64,000 bases of DNA from Pseudoalteromonas piscicida (GTDB lineage: Bacteria; Pseudomonadota; Gammaproteobacteria; Enterobacterales; Alteromonadaceae), in NCBI RefSeq assembly GCF_000238315.3, contig NZ_CP011925.1, positions 372,001 to 436,000 of the forward strand, in the 5' to 3' direction. Under the pieces are notes generated by a model that did no database searches, had not been told where the DNA came from, and worked only from the letters and a program-made list of their open reading frames with translations. The stretch's first letter is position 1, and each line of letters begins with the position of its first letter. Of this stretch, positions 51,848 through 59,634 are shown piece after piece. Made by a program: the position numbers and the translations under genes.

Positions 51848-52711
51848 ATGCAAACGCCAGAAGAGTACGAAGTAAGCCAGCGCATAGGATTACTAATAAA
51901 GGGCCTTAAGCATAAACGCGGGATGTCGCGAGAAGATATATGTCGCCACCTCGGGATTGGCATGCGAACGCTAGACAACTACCTCAATGGTGTTAGCTCT
52001 TTTAAGCTTGGTACGTTAATGAAGTTTGCCGATCTCTGCAGAGTCAAGCTTGCCGATATTTTAGATGATACCGAAGCGCTCTCACGACTGTACCCTGACA
52101 ATATGAAGGACAAGGGCAGTATTCTAACATTGCTTTTCGGCTTAGGTACAACCGCTATGCTGTTCGAGTCGGTTTTCTTACTTTTATTAATTGGACTGCT
52201 TTGCTATTCATATAAGGACAAAAACAGTCAATGCATGGTCGCAATTTTTGTCACTGTTTATATGTTAACGAATGTAGCTAACTACTGGCTGCATTTTGTT
52301 CTTTTTCCCGTGGTTACTAATGTCTTCTATCAAAATATTTATGCTTTCTCAACTAACTTGTCTTTAAGTTTACTTTTATTCATTTTACTTAAATATAGAA
52401 TGAAATTTGCTGTATTTATCACGCGAGGCAGGTCTGAAGATGTCTTTGAGAAAAACCCTATCGAGGCACCTCTGTGCTTCCTAGCAATGATGATAGCGCT
52501 CATTGATTTTTGCGCATTGATAGAAAATTTTATTCGCAACTTAGAGCATATCGGTATGGATGAAGATTTCGCTAAAACATTCTGGGAATTAACTTTCTTT
52601 TATGATTATTACGAATACATTAAAGCCCCGCCGATCTTACTCAGTTTAGTACTCCTCTATGCAGGAATACTCGCACGGAAAAGAAATACGCAGCAGCCCC
52701 AAAGCGCGTAG
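51848..52711 (+). CDS. Membrane-anchored XRE-type HTH protein, array gene 3
   Basis: 287 residues from the ATG at 51848 (preceded by TAGGGCG, as before the other copies). HTH residues 8-66: 'QRIGLLIKGLKHKRGMSRED', 'ICRHLGIGMRTLDNYLNGVS'. The first 93 or so residues, to 'DNMKDKGSIL', are identical to genes 4 and 5. The membrane domain then diverges: 'KDKNSQCMVAIF', 'FEKNPIEAPLCFLA', 'ALIENFIRNLEHIGMDEDFA', 'FWELTFFYDYYEYIKAPP'. First gene of the 3-4-5 operon. The role as membrane-bound regulator is inference. Confidence 0.8.
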   Translation: MQTPEEYEVSQRIGLLIKGLKHKRGMSREDICRHLGIGMRTLDNYLNGVSSFKLGTLMKFADLCRVKLADILDDTEALSRLYPDNMKDKGSILTLLFGLGTTAMLFESVFLLLLIGLLCYSYKDKNSQCMVAIFVTVYMLTNVANYWLHFVLFPVVTNVFYQNIYAFSTNLSLSLLLFILLKYRMKFAVFITRGRSEDVFEKNPIEAPLCFLAMMIALIDFCALIENFIRNLEHIGMDEDFAKTFWELTFFYDYYEYIKAPPILLSLVLLYAGILARKRNTQQPQSA

Positions 52712-52755
52712 TAATAAGTTGATAAGAAAATCACGGAATAAGGAGATGGTGGGCG

Positions 52756-53619
52756 ATGCAAACGCCAGAAGAGTACGAAGTAAGCCAGCGTATAGGGCTA
52801 TTAATAAAGGGTCTTAAGCATAAACGCGGGATGTCACGAGAAGATATATGCCGCCACCTCGGGATTGGCATGCGAACGCTAGACAACTACCTCAATGGCG
52901 TTAGCTCTTTTAAGCTTGGTACGTTAATGAAGTTTGCTGACCTCTGCAGAGTCAAGCTTGCCGATATTTTAGATGATACCGAAGCACTCTCACGACTATA
53001 TCCGGACAATATGAAGGACAAAGGGAGTATTCTAGCCTTGCTAATGACTACGGTAGTAAGTGCTACAGTTTTTGAGCCGATCACCTGTATTTTACTTTTT
53101 GTCTTAGTTTATTTATGTAAAGAAGATCAAAATAGCTTATCGCTAACTTTGATTTTTGCTGTTGTGCTTTCACTAGATGCAGTAATTGTATTTTACTTAA
53201 AAAATATTGTTTTTCCGGTGGTTGAAAGCTATTACATCGAGAATATTTATGCCTACGGTGGTCAGTTAATCTCAAGCCTACTGCTGTTATTTCTGCTCAA
53301 GTATCGAATGTCACTTTCAGTTTTTTTCACACGTGGTAAATCAGCCTCGGTATTCGAGAAAAATTACGCGGAAGGGCCATTATATTTCTTAGCTATAACG
53401 TTAGTGTTTATAGACTTCTTTGCATTGATGGAAAACTTTCTTCGTAATTTAGAGCGCCTAGGCGTGGATGAGGAAGCTGCTAAAATATTCTGGGAAGTTA
53501 CGTTCTTTTTTGACCACTTTGCGTATCTAAAAGCTTTTCCGACACTATTGTGCATCACTCTGTTGTATATTGGATTGCTCGCACGTAAGAAGAGCCACCA
53601 GCAGCTATCACACTTTTAA
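52756..53619 (+). CDS. Membrane-anchored XRE-type HTH protein, array gene 4
   Basis: 287 residues. The HTH head is identical in protein sequence to genes 3 and 5 with scattered silent base changes. AAGGAG lies ten bases before the ATG. The membrane domain carries 'KEDQNSLSLTLIF', 'FEKNYAEGPLYFLA', 'ALMENFLRNLERLGVDEEAA' and 'FWEVTFFFDHFAYLKAFP', and part of it ('VVESYYIENIYAYGGQL') resembles gene 1 ('AIESYYIENIYAFATQL') more than gene 3, so the membrane halves have a different history from the heads. Middle gene of the 3-4-5 operon. Confidence 0.8.
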   Translation: MQTPEEYEVSQRIGLLIKGLKHKRGMSREDICRHLGIGMRTLDNYLNGVSSFKLGTLMKFADLCRVKLADILDDTEALSRLYPDNMKDKGSILALLMTTVVSATVFEPITCILLFVLVYLCKEDQNSLSLTLIFAVVLSLDAVIVFYLKNIVFPVVESYYIENIYAYGGQLISSLLLLFLLKYRMSLSVFFTRGKSASVFEKNYAEGPLYFLAITLVFIDFFALMENFLRNLERLGVDEEAAKIFWEVTFFFDHFAYLKAFPTLLCITLLYIGLLARKKSHQQLSHF

Positions 53620-53659
53620 TAACAATAATTAATTATTAGATTCAGGAAATGGTAGGTCG

Positions 53660-54541
53660 ATGCAAACGCCAGAAGAGTACGAAGTAAGCCAGCGCATAGG
53701 GCTATTGATAAAGGGCCTCAAGCATAAACGCGGGATGTCACGAGAAGATATATGCCGCCACCTCGGGATTGGCATGCGAACGCTAGACAACTATCTCAAT
53801 GGTGTTAGTTCCTTCAAGCTTGGTACGTTAATGAAGTTTGCTGACTTATGTAGAGTCAAACTCGCTGATATTTTAGATGATACCGAAGCGCTCTCACGAC
53901 TGTATCCAGACAATATGAAGGACAAAGGCAGTATTCTTACGCTAATCTTGGGATCGGCTTTTGGCGTAATTATTTTTGAATCTACTTTATTTATCTTATT
54001 ATTGGTTTTGTTCTTTTACTCTTACAAAGACAAAAATAGTCAGCTGTTGACGCTTTGCTTTGTAGTAGTATTTTTGTGTTCAACGGTAGCTGTTTATGCG
54101 CTGGTAAATGTTATTTTCCCAATTCTTGATAGTGGATATCATAAGAATATCTGTGCGTTCACCATTCAATTTTCGCTCAGCCTTTTATTACTCTTTTTGC
54201 TAAAACATCGGATGGCTTTTGCGGTGTTGCTTACCCGAGGAAGAAGTGCCTCTGTGTTTGAAAAAAACTATGCGGAGGGGCCATTACATTTCTTAGTTTT
54301 GACCTTAGTAGCGTTAATAGATTTTTTTGCGTTAATGGAGAACTTTCTGCGCAATCTGGAGCATTTAGGTATAAACGAAGAAACCGCAAAGATGTTCTGG
54401 GAAGTAACCTTCTTTTATGACTATTTTGCTTACTTGAAATCAGTGCCTATGTTGCTGTGTGTCGCGGTACTTTATATCGGGTTTATAGCTCGAAGAAATG
54501 CTCCGCTACAAGTTGGGTATCTTGAGTCAGCACCAAAATAG
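53660..54541 (+). CDS. Membrane-anchored XRE-type HTH protein, array gene 5
   Basis: 293 residues. Head identical to genes 3 and 4. The membrane domain includes 'KDKNSQLLTLCF', which matches gene 2b ('DDNSQLLTLCF') more than its operon partners, 'FEKNYAEGPLHFLV', 'ALMENFLRNLEHLGINEETA' and 'FWEVTFFYDYFAYLKSVP'. The ATG follows AGGAAATGGTAGGTCG. Last gene of the operon; the next gene is convergent (Fic). The mosaic resemblance across copies suggests recombination between paralogues. Confidence 0.8.
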   Translation: MQTPEEYEVSQRIGLLIKGLKHKRGMSREDICRHLGIGMRTLDNYLNGVSSFKLGTLMKFADLCRVKLADILDDTEALSRLYPDNMKDKGSILTLILGSAFGVIIFESTLFILLLVLFFYSYKDKNSQLLTLCFVVVFLCSTVAVYALVNVIFPILDSGYHKNICAFTIQFSLSLLLLFLLKHRMAFAVLLTRGRSASVFEKNYAEGPLHFLVLTLVALIDFFALMENFLRNLEHLGINEETAKMFWEVTFFYDYFAYLKSVPMLLCVAVLYIGFIARRNAPLQVGYLESAPK

Positions 54542-54612
54542 GGCTGTTAACATATCGTGCTGTATGTGGATTAGCACTCGCTACAATTCAGGCATTAAAC
54601 GTATGGGGTAAG

Positions 54613-55200
54613 CTATCTCGTCGCGAGTGTTAGGATGGTGTTTAGTGGATTTAAATTACCGTAATAGCCATCTATATTTGCTTGAACCCATTCATCTTTT
54701 GATATGTCTGGCCAATTGACAGAAAAGCCTAAGAAAAATAGTAGCTCTTCAAAGAAAAAACGTTGAGTTCTACCATTGCCCTCTCTAAAGGGATGAATAA
54801 TATTTAATTCACAGTAGATATCCGCAAGCTGGGCTAAGATTTCTGGTTTAGCTGCGTTTATATCCAATGTTTCAATTTGCTGGAACTGCTTTTGTACTTC
54901 AACATTGATTCGTGAACAAGTACAAAACCGAGTTTCTCCTTTGGAAATGTCAACAGTTCTAATCTCACCAGCCCAATCATATACATCTTGAAATAAATAC
55001 CAGTGGAGATGTCGTAAATGATTTAAACTAAATTGGTAGAGGGATTTGATTTTAGAAGAGTATTTACTATATCTAAAGGCGGTAAACGCTAGCTCAGCTT
55101 CCGCTAACTCATTTGCATCTGTAATATTAAGCTTATTAACTAGTACGTCAGATTTTGGATAACAATAACTATCCTGAGCAACGCCGTATTTATCTCGCAT
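54613..55200 (-). CDS. fic: Fic-domain AMP-transferase toxin
   Basis: 195-residue Fic protein. The catalytic motif 'HPFREGNGRTQRFFFEEL' is intact, with the base His136 and the phosphate-binding G-N-G-R. Length and start ('MRDKYGVAQDSYCYPKSDVL') match E. coli Fic. Fic enzymes transfer AMP from ATP onto target proteins; short class I forms target DNA gyrase and topoisomerase IV and are held off by a small antitoxin. The antitoxin gene lies upstream and overlaps by 11 bases. The pair borders the HTH-membrane array convergently with a 71-base gap. Confidence 0.92.
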   Translation of the reverse strand: MRDKYGVAQDSYCYPKSDVLVNKLNITDANELAEAELAFTAFRYSKYSSKIKSLYQFSLNHLRHLHWYLFQDVYDWAGEIRTVDISKGETRFCTCSRINVEVQKQFQQIETLDINAAKPEILAQLADIYCELNIIHPFREGNGRTQRFFFEELLFFLGFSVNWPDISKDEWVQANIDGYYGNLNPLNTILTLATR

Positions 55201-55345
55201 ATTTTGCTTTTAAATCAGCAATTGATTTGCTCACGCTCTCTTTTTTAAAGCTTAGACCTTCGTATTTAGCGCTTATTTCAAAGTTGCTCATTTTAGGTAT
55301 AAATGTTTGAACATTTTTTGCTTTTTTCACCGAAGTAATAGCCAT
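55190..55345 (-). CDS. YhfG/FicA-type antitoxin
   Basis: 51-residue protein from the ATG at 55345, which follows GAGGTGTATTT; the longer frame to 55408 lacks a good ribosome site. It contains 'NFEISAKYEGLSF', where S-A-K-Y-E-G fits the class I Fic inhibitory motif (S/T)xxxE(G/N), whose Glu blocks the gamma-phosphate site of ATP. The end 'IADLKAKYAR' resembles the C-terminus of YhfG. It overlaps the fic start by 11 bases, a normal toxin-antitoxin layout with the antitoxin first. Confidence 0.85.
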   Translation of the reverse strand: MAITSVKKAKNVQTFIPKMSNFEISAKYEGLSFKKESVSKSIADLKAKYAR

Positions 55346-55557
55346 AAATACACCTCTTGTTTGACTTCTTAAGTATAACTTAGCACTATAGTTATGCCAA
55401 TAGTTCAAAACAGCCCGCTTCTTTTACTTACACCATAGCTTGGCGTATATGAAGCACCATTCGACATTTGACAATTAATGATGACTTAGGCTCTTTGCAA
55501 AGCTAGCTTCCTGTGTGGGTCACTTTGTCTATGTGCCTAAAAAACTCAGAGGACAAC

Positions 55558-56058
55558 ATGTCTAATAAAAGTCTTAGTGCTCGAATTCTTGCCTATAAAA
55601 TGGCATTTGCAAGTGGCGAACTGCAGAGAACCTATAAGGATCTCGTCTCTATTGTTCAAAGTCTCAGAGCTGAATTCAGTAAGCAGTATAAAGGCCAGTT
55701 TACAGTCGCAAACGTGTTACACGGATATATTGACTTTACATACTTTTATCTACAAAACGATTACCTTAAAAAGCACAAACTTAAATTGGCAGTGGTGTTG
55801 AACCATCAAGAGGTGCGATTCGAACTTTGGCTCCTTGGGCAAACAAAAGATGTTCAGATTGATTATTGGACAAAGTTACAGGGGGTTAGGTGGGTGAATC
55901 GAGATGTAATGCCTGAGTGGTCAATCTTTGAAATTTTAATGCTTGCTGACCCTGATTTCGACAATGTAAAAGCGCTATCTGAGCGGATCCACGGTGTGTT
56001 TGCAGAACTGTCTGAGGAGATATTTGCTACATTGAAGGCCTATCAGCAGCACACATAA
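55558..56058 (+). CDS. DUF7000-like hypothetical protein
   Basis: 166 residues from the ATG at 55558, which follows AGAGGACAAC; an earlier in-frame start is less likely. Soluble, mixed alpha/beta, with 'YKMAFASGELQRTYKDLVSI', 'YIDFTYFYLQNDYLKKHKLK' and 'HQEVRFELWLLGQTKDVQID'. This layout matches proteins I know as DUF7000, often annotated as hypothetical in bacteria. Function unknown. It is divergent from the Fic pair and stands alone. Confidence 0.6.
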   Translation: MSNKSLSARILAYKMAFASGELQRTYKDLVSIVQSLRAEFSKQYKGQFTVANVLHGYIDFTYFYLQNDYLKKHKLKLAVVLNHQEVRFELWLLGQTKDVQIDYWTKLQGVRWVNRDVMPEWSIFEILMLADPDFDNVKALSERIHGVFAELSEEIFATLKAYQQHT

Positions 56059-56139
56059 TATTATGATTTTTCGCAGGTTATCTGCGCCGTAAAGCTTAAG
56101 TTGCTAATTTCTTTTCAAACTTTAACTCTATTTCTAGCG

Positions 56140-56167
56140 AAAAAAAGAGTGCTAGTAGTAGCACTCT
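56140..56167 (-). terminator. Terminator of the small gene at 56.2 kb (minus strand)
   Basis: AGAGTGCT-N6-AGCACTCT; on the minus strand it is followed by TTTTTTT within the next bases. Also lies after the convergent DUF7000-like gene. Confidence 0.75.
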
Positions 56168-56204
56168 TGTCAATGCAAAACTCAACAGCAATAACCTTTA
56201 GTTG

Positions 56205-56438
56205 CTAGTCCATGCTTGGGGCACTGGAGTACACCAACTCAATTAGGTTATTCATCGTTCTTGATTTTTGCATATAAGCTTTTTCCATATGGGCAAGCTC
56301 TTGTAGTTCAAATAAGGTCGTTTCTACGAGTGCCAGCCATTTTTCTGTGGTGTCTGGTACCGCTTCACTTTGCTTTGTTGCTTTTTTTAGTGCGTCGTAA
56401 TAAATAGTTAAGTCACGATATTGGCTTTGATAGTCCAT
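56205..56438 (-). CDS. Small hypothetical helical protein
   Basis: 77 residues, all predicted helix with heptad-like hydrophobic spacing ('WLALVETTLFELQELAHMEK'), no signal and no membrane segment. The ATG is preceded by AACAAC with only a weak ribosome site. A strong minus-strand terminator right after it supports a real transcription unit. No family recognised. Confidence 0.5.
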   Translation of the reverse strand: MDYQSQYRDLTIYYDALKKATKQSEAVPDTTEKWLALVETTLFELQELAHMEKAYMQKSRTMNNLIELVYSSAPSMD

Positions 56439-56526
56439 TGTTGTTCCAACCCGTCTCTTTTAATTTACAGCAAAGTAACAGGAATTCTCAGCAGAAATCT
56501 GCGGAAAATAATTTTTTTACAACTTT

Positions 56527-57426
56527 TTAATTCGAAAGATAATTAATATTAGCAAAGGCGGAGATCACATCTTTCGCAAAAGCAATGCGAGGGTGTTTTA
56601 ACGCGCCCTTTTTCCATACCAAATAGATGTTGTTTTCAGGGCCTACGGGGCCAAGTTGGATCAGTTCACCTGCTTTTATGAGATCTCGGCAGAGATAATC
56701 GGGGAGGACGGAGTAACCTATTCCAGAGCGAATAATGTTAGCAATTGCTCTAATGTCTGGACAAATAGCGATGACGTTAGAGTTGCAGCTCGCATTAAAT
56801 ACACGGTCAAAGTATTGTCTTACTAAAGGTAAGTCTTGATCGTACGTGACGACGTTATAGCTTGAGAGTAAGTCGGCGGTAATATCGCTGTCTTGAATTT
56901 CTCGGCCCTCTAAACGGTTCATCACTAGCCACAATTGCTCTTTGTCTAGAACGAGATAGTCAAAGGTTGTGGGATCTGGCGCAGAGGCGGCAATGGCGAT
57001 GTCTGCGGTGTCGTTTATTAGTGCGTCGAAAATGTTAATTTTATTGCCAATATGAAGGACCACGTTAATGTTGCCCGCTTGCAATAAGTTGGCGATTTGT
57101 GGACCGGAGACAAAGCTTAAATACTCCGCGGGGCCAGCAATATTTAGTGTGCCAAACACCGCATTGGAGCGCGCTCTAATTGAGGTGATCTTCTGCTCTA
57201 AAATATCAATATGACCAGACACCTGCAGCGCTAAGTCATGTGCTGTTGGCGTTGGCTTTACACCTCGTGCTTGACGTTCAAACAAGGCTTTTCCTACTAC
57301 CGCTTCCATGGTTTGAATATGTGCAGTGACAGCTGGCTGCGACATCCCCAAGTTGGCCGCTGCCTTGGTGATATTTTTGCAGCGGTATACTTCCACAAAG
57401 GTTTTTAGTTGGGTGAGATGAGACAT
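56527..57426 (-). CDS. LysR-family transcriptional regulator
   Basis: 299 residues. HTH in residues 1-62: 'LTQLKTFVEVYRCKNITKAA' and 'LGMSQPAVTAHIQTMEAVVG'. Effector domain from about 90 with 'TLNIAGPAEYLSFVSGPQIA' and a C-terminal 'AIANIIRSGIGYSVLPDYLC'. It is divergent from the DJ-1/alcohol dehydrogenase pair with a 110-base gap, the common layout in which a LysR protein controls its neighbour. The inducer is unknown; a reactive aldehyde would fit the neighbours (inference). Confidence 0.92.
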   Translation of the reverse strand: MSHLTQLKTFVEVYRCKNITKAAANLGMSQPAVTAHIQTMEAVVGKALFERQARGVKPTPTAHDLALQVSGHIDILEQKITSIRARSNAVFGTLNIAGPAEYLSFVSGPQIANLLQAGNINVVLHIGNKINIFDALINDTADIAIAASAPDPTTFDYLVLDKEQLWLVMNRLEGREIQDSDITADLLSSYNVVTYDQDLPLVRQYFDRVFNASCNSNVIAICPDIRAIANIIRSGIGYSVLPDYLCRDLIKAGELIQLGPVGPENNIYLVWKKGALKHPRIAFAKDVISAFANINYLSN

Positions 57427-57536
57427 AAAACACTCGAGCCATAAATATTCTGATTGCTCCTACCAATTTATCCGAATTCTCCTGTATCCGCAAATCGCCT
57501 AAACTTGTCGATATTGAACTGGTATGAGGAGCCGGG

Positions 57537-58400
57537 ATGAAAAAGGGTATAGTGAATACGTTGGGCTGGGTGTCATCGTTATTGGGTGCAGCACTTACGC
57601 TTAGCGCTCATGCAAGTGAAGGTGAGGTGTTAGTGTTACTTTCGAGCGAAACCTCGATGGAACTTGCCAGTGGTGAGACAATAGAAACAGGTTATTATCT
57701 CAATGAGTTTGGGATCCCAGCAAAGGCATTGGTGGATGCTGGATATAAACTGGTATTAGCAACACCAAAAGGCAATGCCCCTGCTGTTGATCAAAAATCA
57801 GTGACGGTTGATTACTTTGGCGGTGATGAGACTAAATTACAAAGCATCAAAAAATTTATTGCTAACCTGCCAGATATTAATGATACCGCAAGTTTTAGCG
57901 AGATCCTTGCTGCGGGGTTAGACGAATTTGATGCGGTATTTATTCCAGGCGGACACGCACCGTTAATTGATTTGGCGAATAATCCGCAGGTGGGTGAAAT
58001 TTTGCGCCATTTTAACCGTGAGAATAAACCAACAGCCGCGATTTGCCATGGCCCGATTACGTTGCTTTCGGCACAAAGTGAACCAAAAGCGTATTATAAG
58101 AGTTTAACAACACCGTCACCTGTTCAAGCGAAAAACTGGATTTATGACGGATATCAAATGACGATATTTTCGAACCCAGAAGAACAAGTATTTGAAAGCA
58201 CGTTAAATGGCGAAAAGCTCAACTTTTACCCAGCAGCAGCTATGTCTCAGGCTGGAGGAAAAATGCAGTTTGCAAATGCATGGCAGCCAAAAGTGGTTGT
58301 TGATAGAGAGCTAATTACAGGGCAAAACCCGTTTTCAGACACATTACTAGCAGAAAAGCTGCTAGAAATGTTAGCGAAAGAACCGAATATTAAACAGTAA
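57537..58400 (+). CDS. Exported DJ-1/PfpI-family protein
   Basis: 287 residues with an N-terminal signal ('MKKGIVNTLGWVSSLLGAALTLSAHA', residues 1-26, split here by eye). The core is a DJ-1/PfpI (class I glutamine amidotransferase-like) fold: 'VLVLLSSETSMELASG', 'YYLNEFGIPAKALVDAGYKL', 'DAVFIPGGHAPLIDL' and the nucleophile elbow 'PTAAICHGPITLLSA' with Cys in A-I-C-H-G. The insert and C-terminal part resemble Hsp31-like glyoxalase III/deglycase members, which act on methylglyoxal. A signal peptide is unusual for these. It is followed after ten bases by the alcohol dehydrogenase gene, so detoxification of reactive aldehydes is a plausible joint role. Confidence 0.85.
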   Translation: MKKGIVNTLGWVSSLLGAALTLSAHASEGEVLVLLSSETSMELASGETIETGYYLNEFGIPAKALVDAGYKLVLATPKGNAPAVDQKSVTVDYFGGDETKLQSIKKFIANLPDINDTASFSEILAAGLDEFDAVFIPGGHAPLIDLANNPQVGEILRHFNRENKPTAAICHGPITLLSAQSEPKAYYKSLTTPSPVQAKNWIYDGYQMTIFSNPEEQVFESTLNGEKLNFYPAAAMSQAGGKMQFANAWQPKVVVDRELITGQNPFSDTLLAEKLLEMLAKEPNIKQ

Positions 58401-58410
58401 GGAATTGAAC

Positions 58411-59565
58411 ATGCTTAATTTTGTATTTAAAAATCAAACCGAAATTCTTTTTGGTAAAGGCCAAATGAGTGAAATCACCTCACGTTTACCAGAGGCTGCA
58501 AAGGTGCTGCTACTGTACGGCGGTGGTTCGATTAAAAACAATGGCGTATACGACCAAGCCATGAGCGCATTGACAGGTGTTGAGGTTGTGGAATTTGGTG
58601 GCGTGGAGCCAAACCCAACATACGAAACGCTAATGCAAGCGGTCGCGACGGCAAAGCAAAATGATGTGAACTTTATTCTTGCGGTTGGTGGCGGCAGTGT
58701 GATTGACGGCGCAAAGTTTGTGGCGGCAGCTTTTAATTTTGACGGTGAGCCTTGGGACATTTTGGTAAAAGGCGCAAGCTTTAGCAACCCATTGCCGATT
58801 GGTGCTGTGCTTACTTTACCTGCGACTGGCTCTGAGAGTAACGGCAACTCAGTGGTTACTAAAAAGGCAACCTCGCAAAAGCGTGCGTTTTCGTCACCAA
58901 CAGTGCAGCCGCAGTTTGCGGTACTTGACCCAGAATACACCTATTCACTGCCGCCTCGCCAAGTGAGTAATGGGGTAGTGGATGCGTTTGTTCACGTGAT
59001 TGAGCAGTATTTAACGTATCCAGTAAATGCGCCACTGCAAGACAGATTCGCAGAAGGTATTTTACAAACGCTTATCAGCGAAGGGCCAAAGGCGTTAAGC
59101 GAGCCTAACAATTATGATGTAAGGGCAAACGTGATGTGGTCTGCAACTATGGCGCTAAATGGCCTTATTGGTCAAGGCGTACCACAGGATTGGTCAACGC
59201 ATATGATTGGTCACGAGCTAACGGCATTGTATAACCTTGACCACGCGCAAACGCTTGCGATTGTATTGCCTGCTGTGATGTATGTGCAACGAGACAAAAA
59301 AGCCGAGAAAATCAAGCAACTTGGTGAGCGTGTATTTGGTATTACAGTCGCAGACGAAGCACAGCAAATTGACCAAACGATAAAAGCAGTTCAAGACTTT
59401 TTTGAGTCGATGGCGGTGCAAACACGTTTAGCTGATTACCAATTAGACGAAAAAGCAGTACAAGAAGTTATCGCTAATCTAGAAAAGAACGGCATGACGG
59501 CATTAGGTGAGCACGGCGATATTGATTTAGCGAAGGCGAAAGAGATTTTAATGCTGGCGTTGTAA
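58411..59565 (+). CDS. Iron-containing alcohol dehydrogenase, YqhD/BDH-like
   Basis: 384 residues from the ATG at 58411; AAGGAATTGAAC before it decides against the TTG at 58405. Dehydrogenase of the group III family using NAD(P)H to reduce aldehydes. 'LNFVFKNQTEILFGKGQMSE' and 'VLLLYGGGSIKNNGVYDQAM' are the nucleotide-binding start with the G-G-G-S loop, 'ILAVGGGSVIDGAKFVAAAF' the second. Metal ligands are in 'DAFVHVIEQYLT' and 'THMIGHELTALYNLDHAQTL'. Closest in pattern to YqhD and NADPH-dependent butanol dehydrogenases, which remove toxic aldehydes. Co-transcribed with the DJ-1-like gene. Confidence 0.92.
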   Translation: MLNFVFKNQTEILFGKGQMSEITSRLPEAAKVLLLYGGGSIKNNGVYDQAMSALTGVEVVEFGGVEPNPTYETLMQAVATAKQNDVNFILAVGGGSVIDGAKFVAAAFNFDGEPWDILVKGASFSNPLPIGAVLTLPATGSESNGNSVVTKKATSQKRAFSSPTVQPQFAVLDPEYTYSLPPRQVSNGVVDAFVHVIEQYLTYPVNAPLQDRFAEGILQTLISEGPKALSEPNNYDVRANVMWSATMALNGLIGQGVPQDWSTHMIGHELTALYNLDHAQTLAIVLPAVMYVQRDKKAEKIKQLGERVFGITVADEAQQIDQTIKAVQDFFESMAVQTRLADYQLDEKAVQEVIANLEKNGMTALGEHGDIDLAKAKEILMLAL

Positions 59566-59577
59566 TGTAGATATATC

Positions 59578-59612
59578 AAAAAAGAGCTGATTGATTATAG
59601 TCAGCTCTTTTT
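59578..59612. terminator. Bidirectional terminator between alcohol dehydrogenase and CHAP genes
   Basis: AAAAAGAGCTGA, ten-base loop, TCAGCTCTTTTT. A- and T-runs on both flanks allow termination in either direction between these convergent genes. Confidence 0.85.
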
Positions 59613-59634
59613 AATATCAATAGGTGTTATTTAG

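Noticed and set aside
49374..54541. Array read as a prophage immunity region (repeated CI-like repressors)
   Set aside because: HTH heads are repressor-like, but there is no integrase, structural or lysis gene in the window and the membrane domains are not phage-repressor-like.
58434..58940. 168-codon minus-strand frame in the alcohol dehydrogenase gene
   Set aside because: Shadow of a strongly conserved enzyme; composition is typical of antisense translation.
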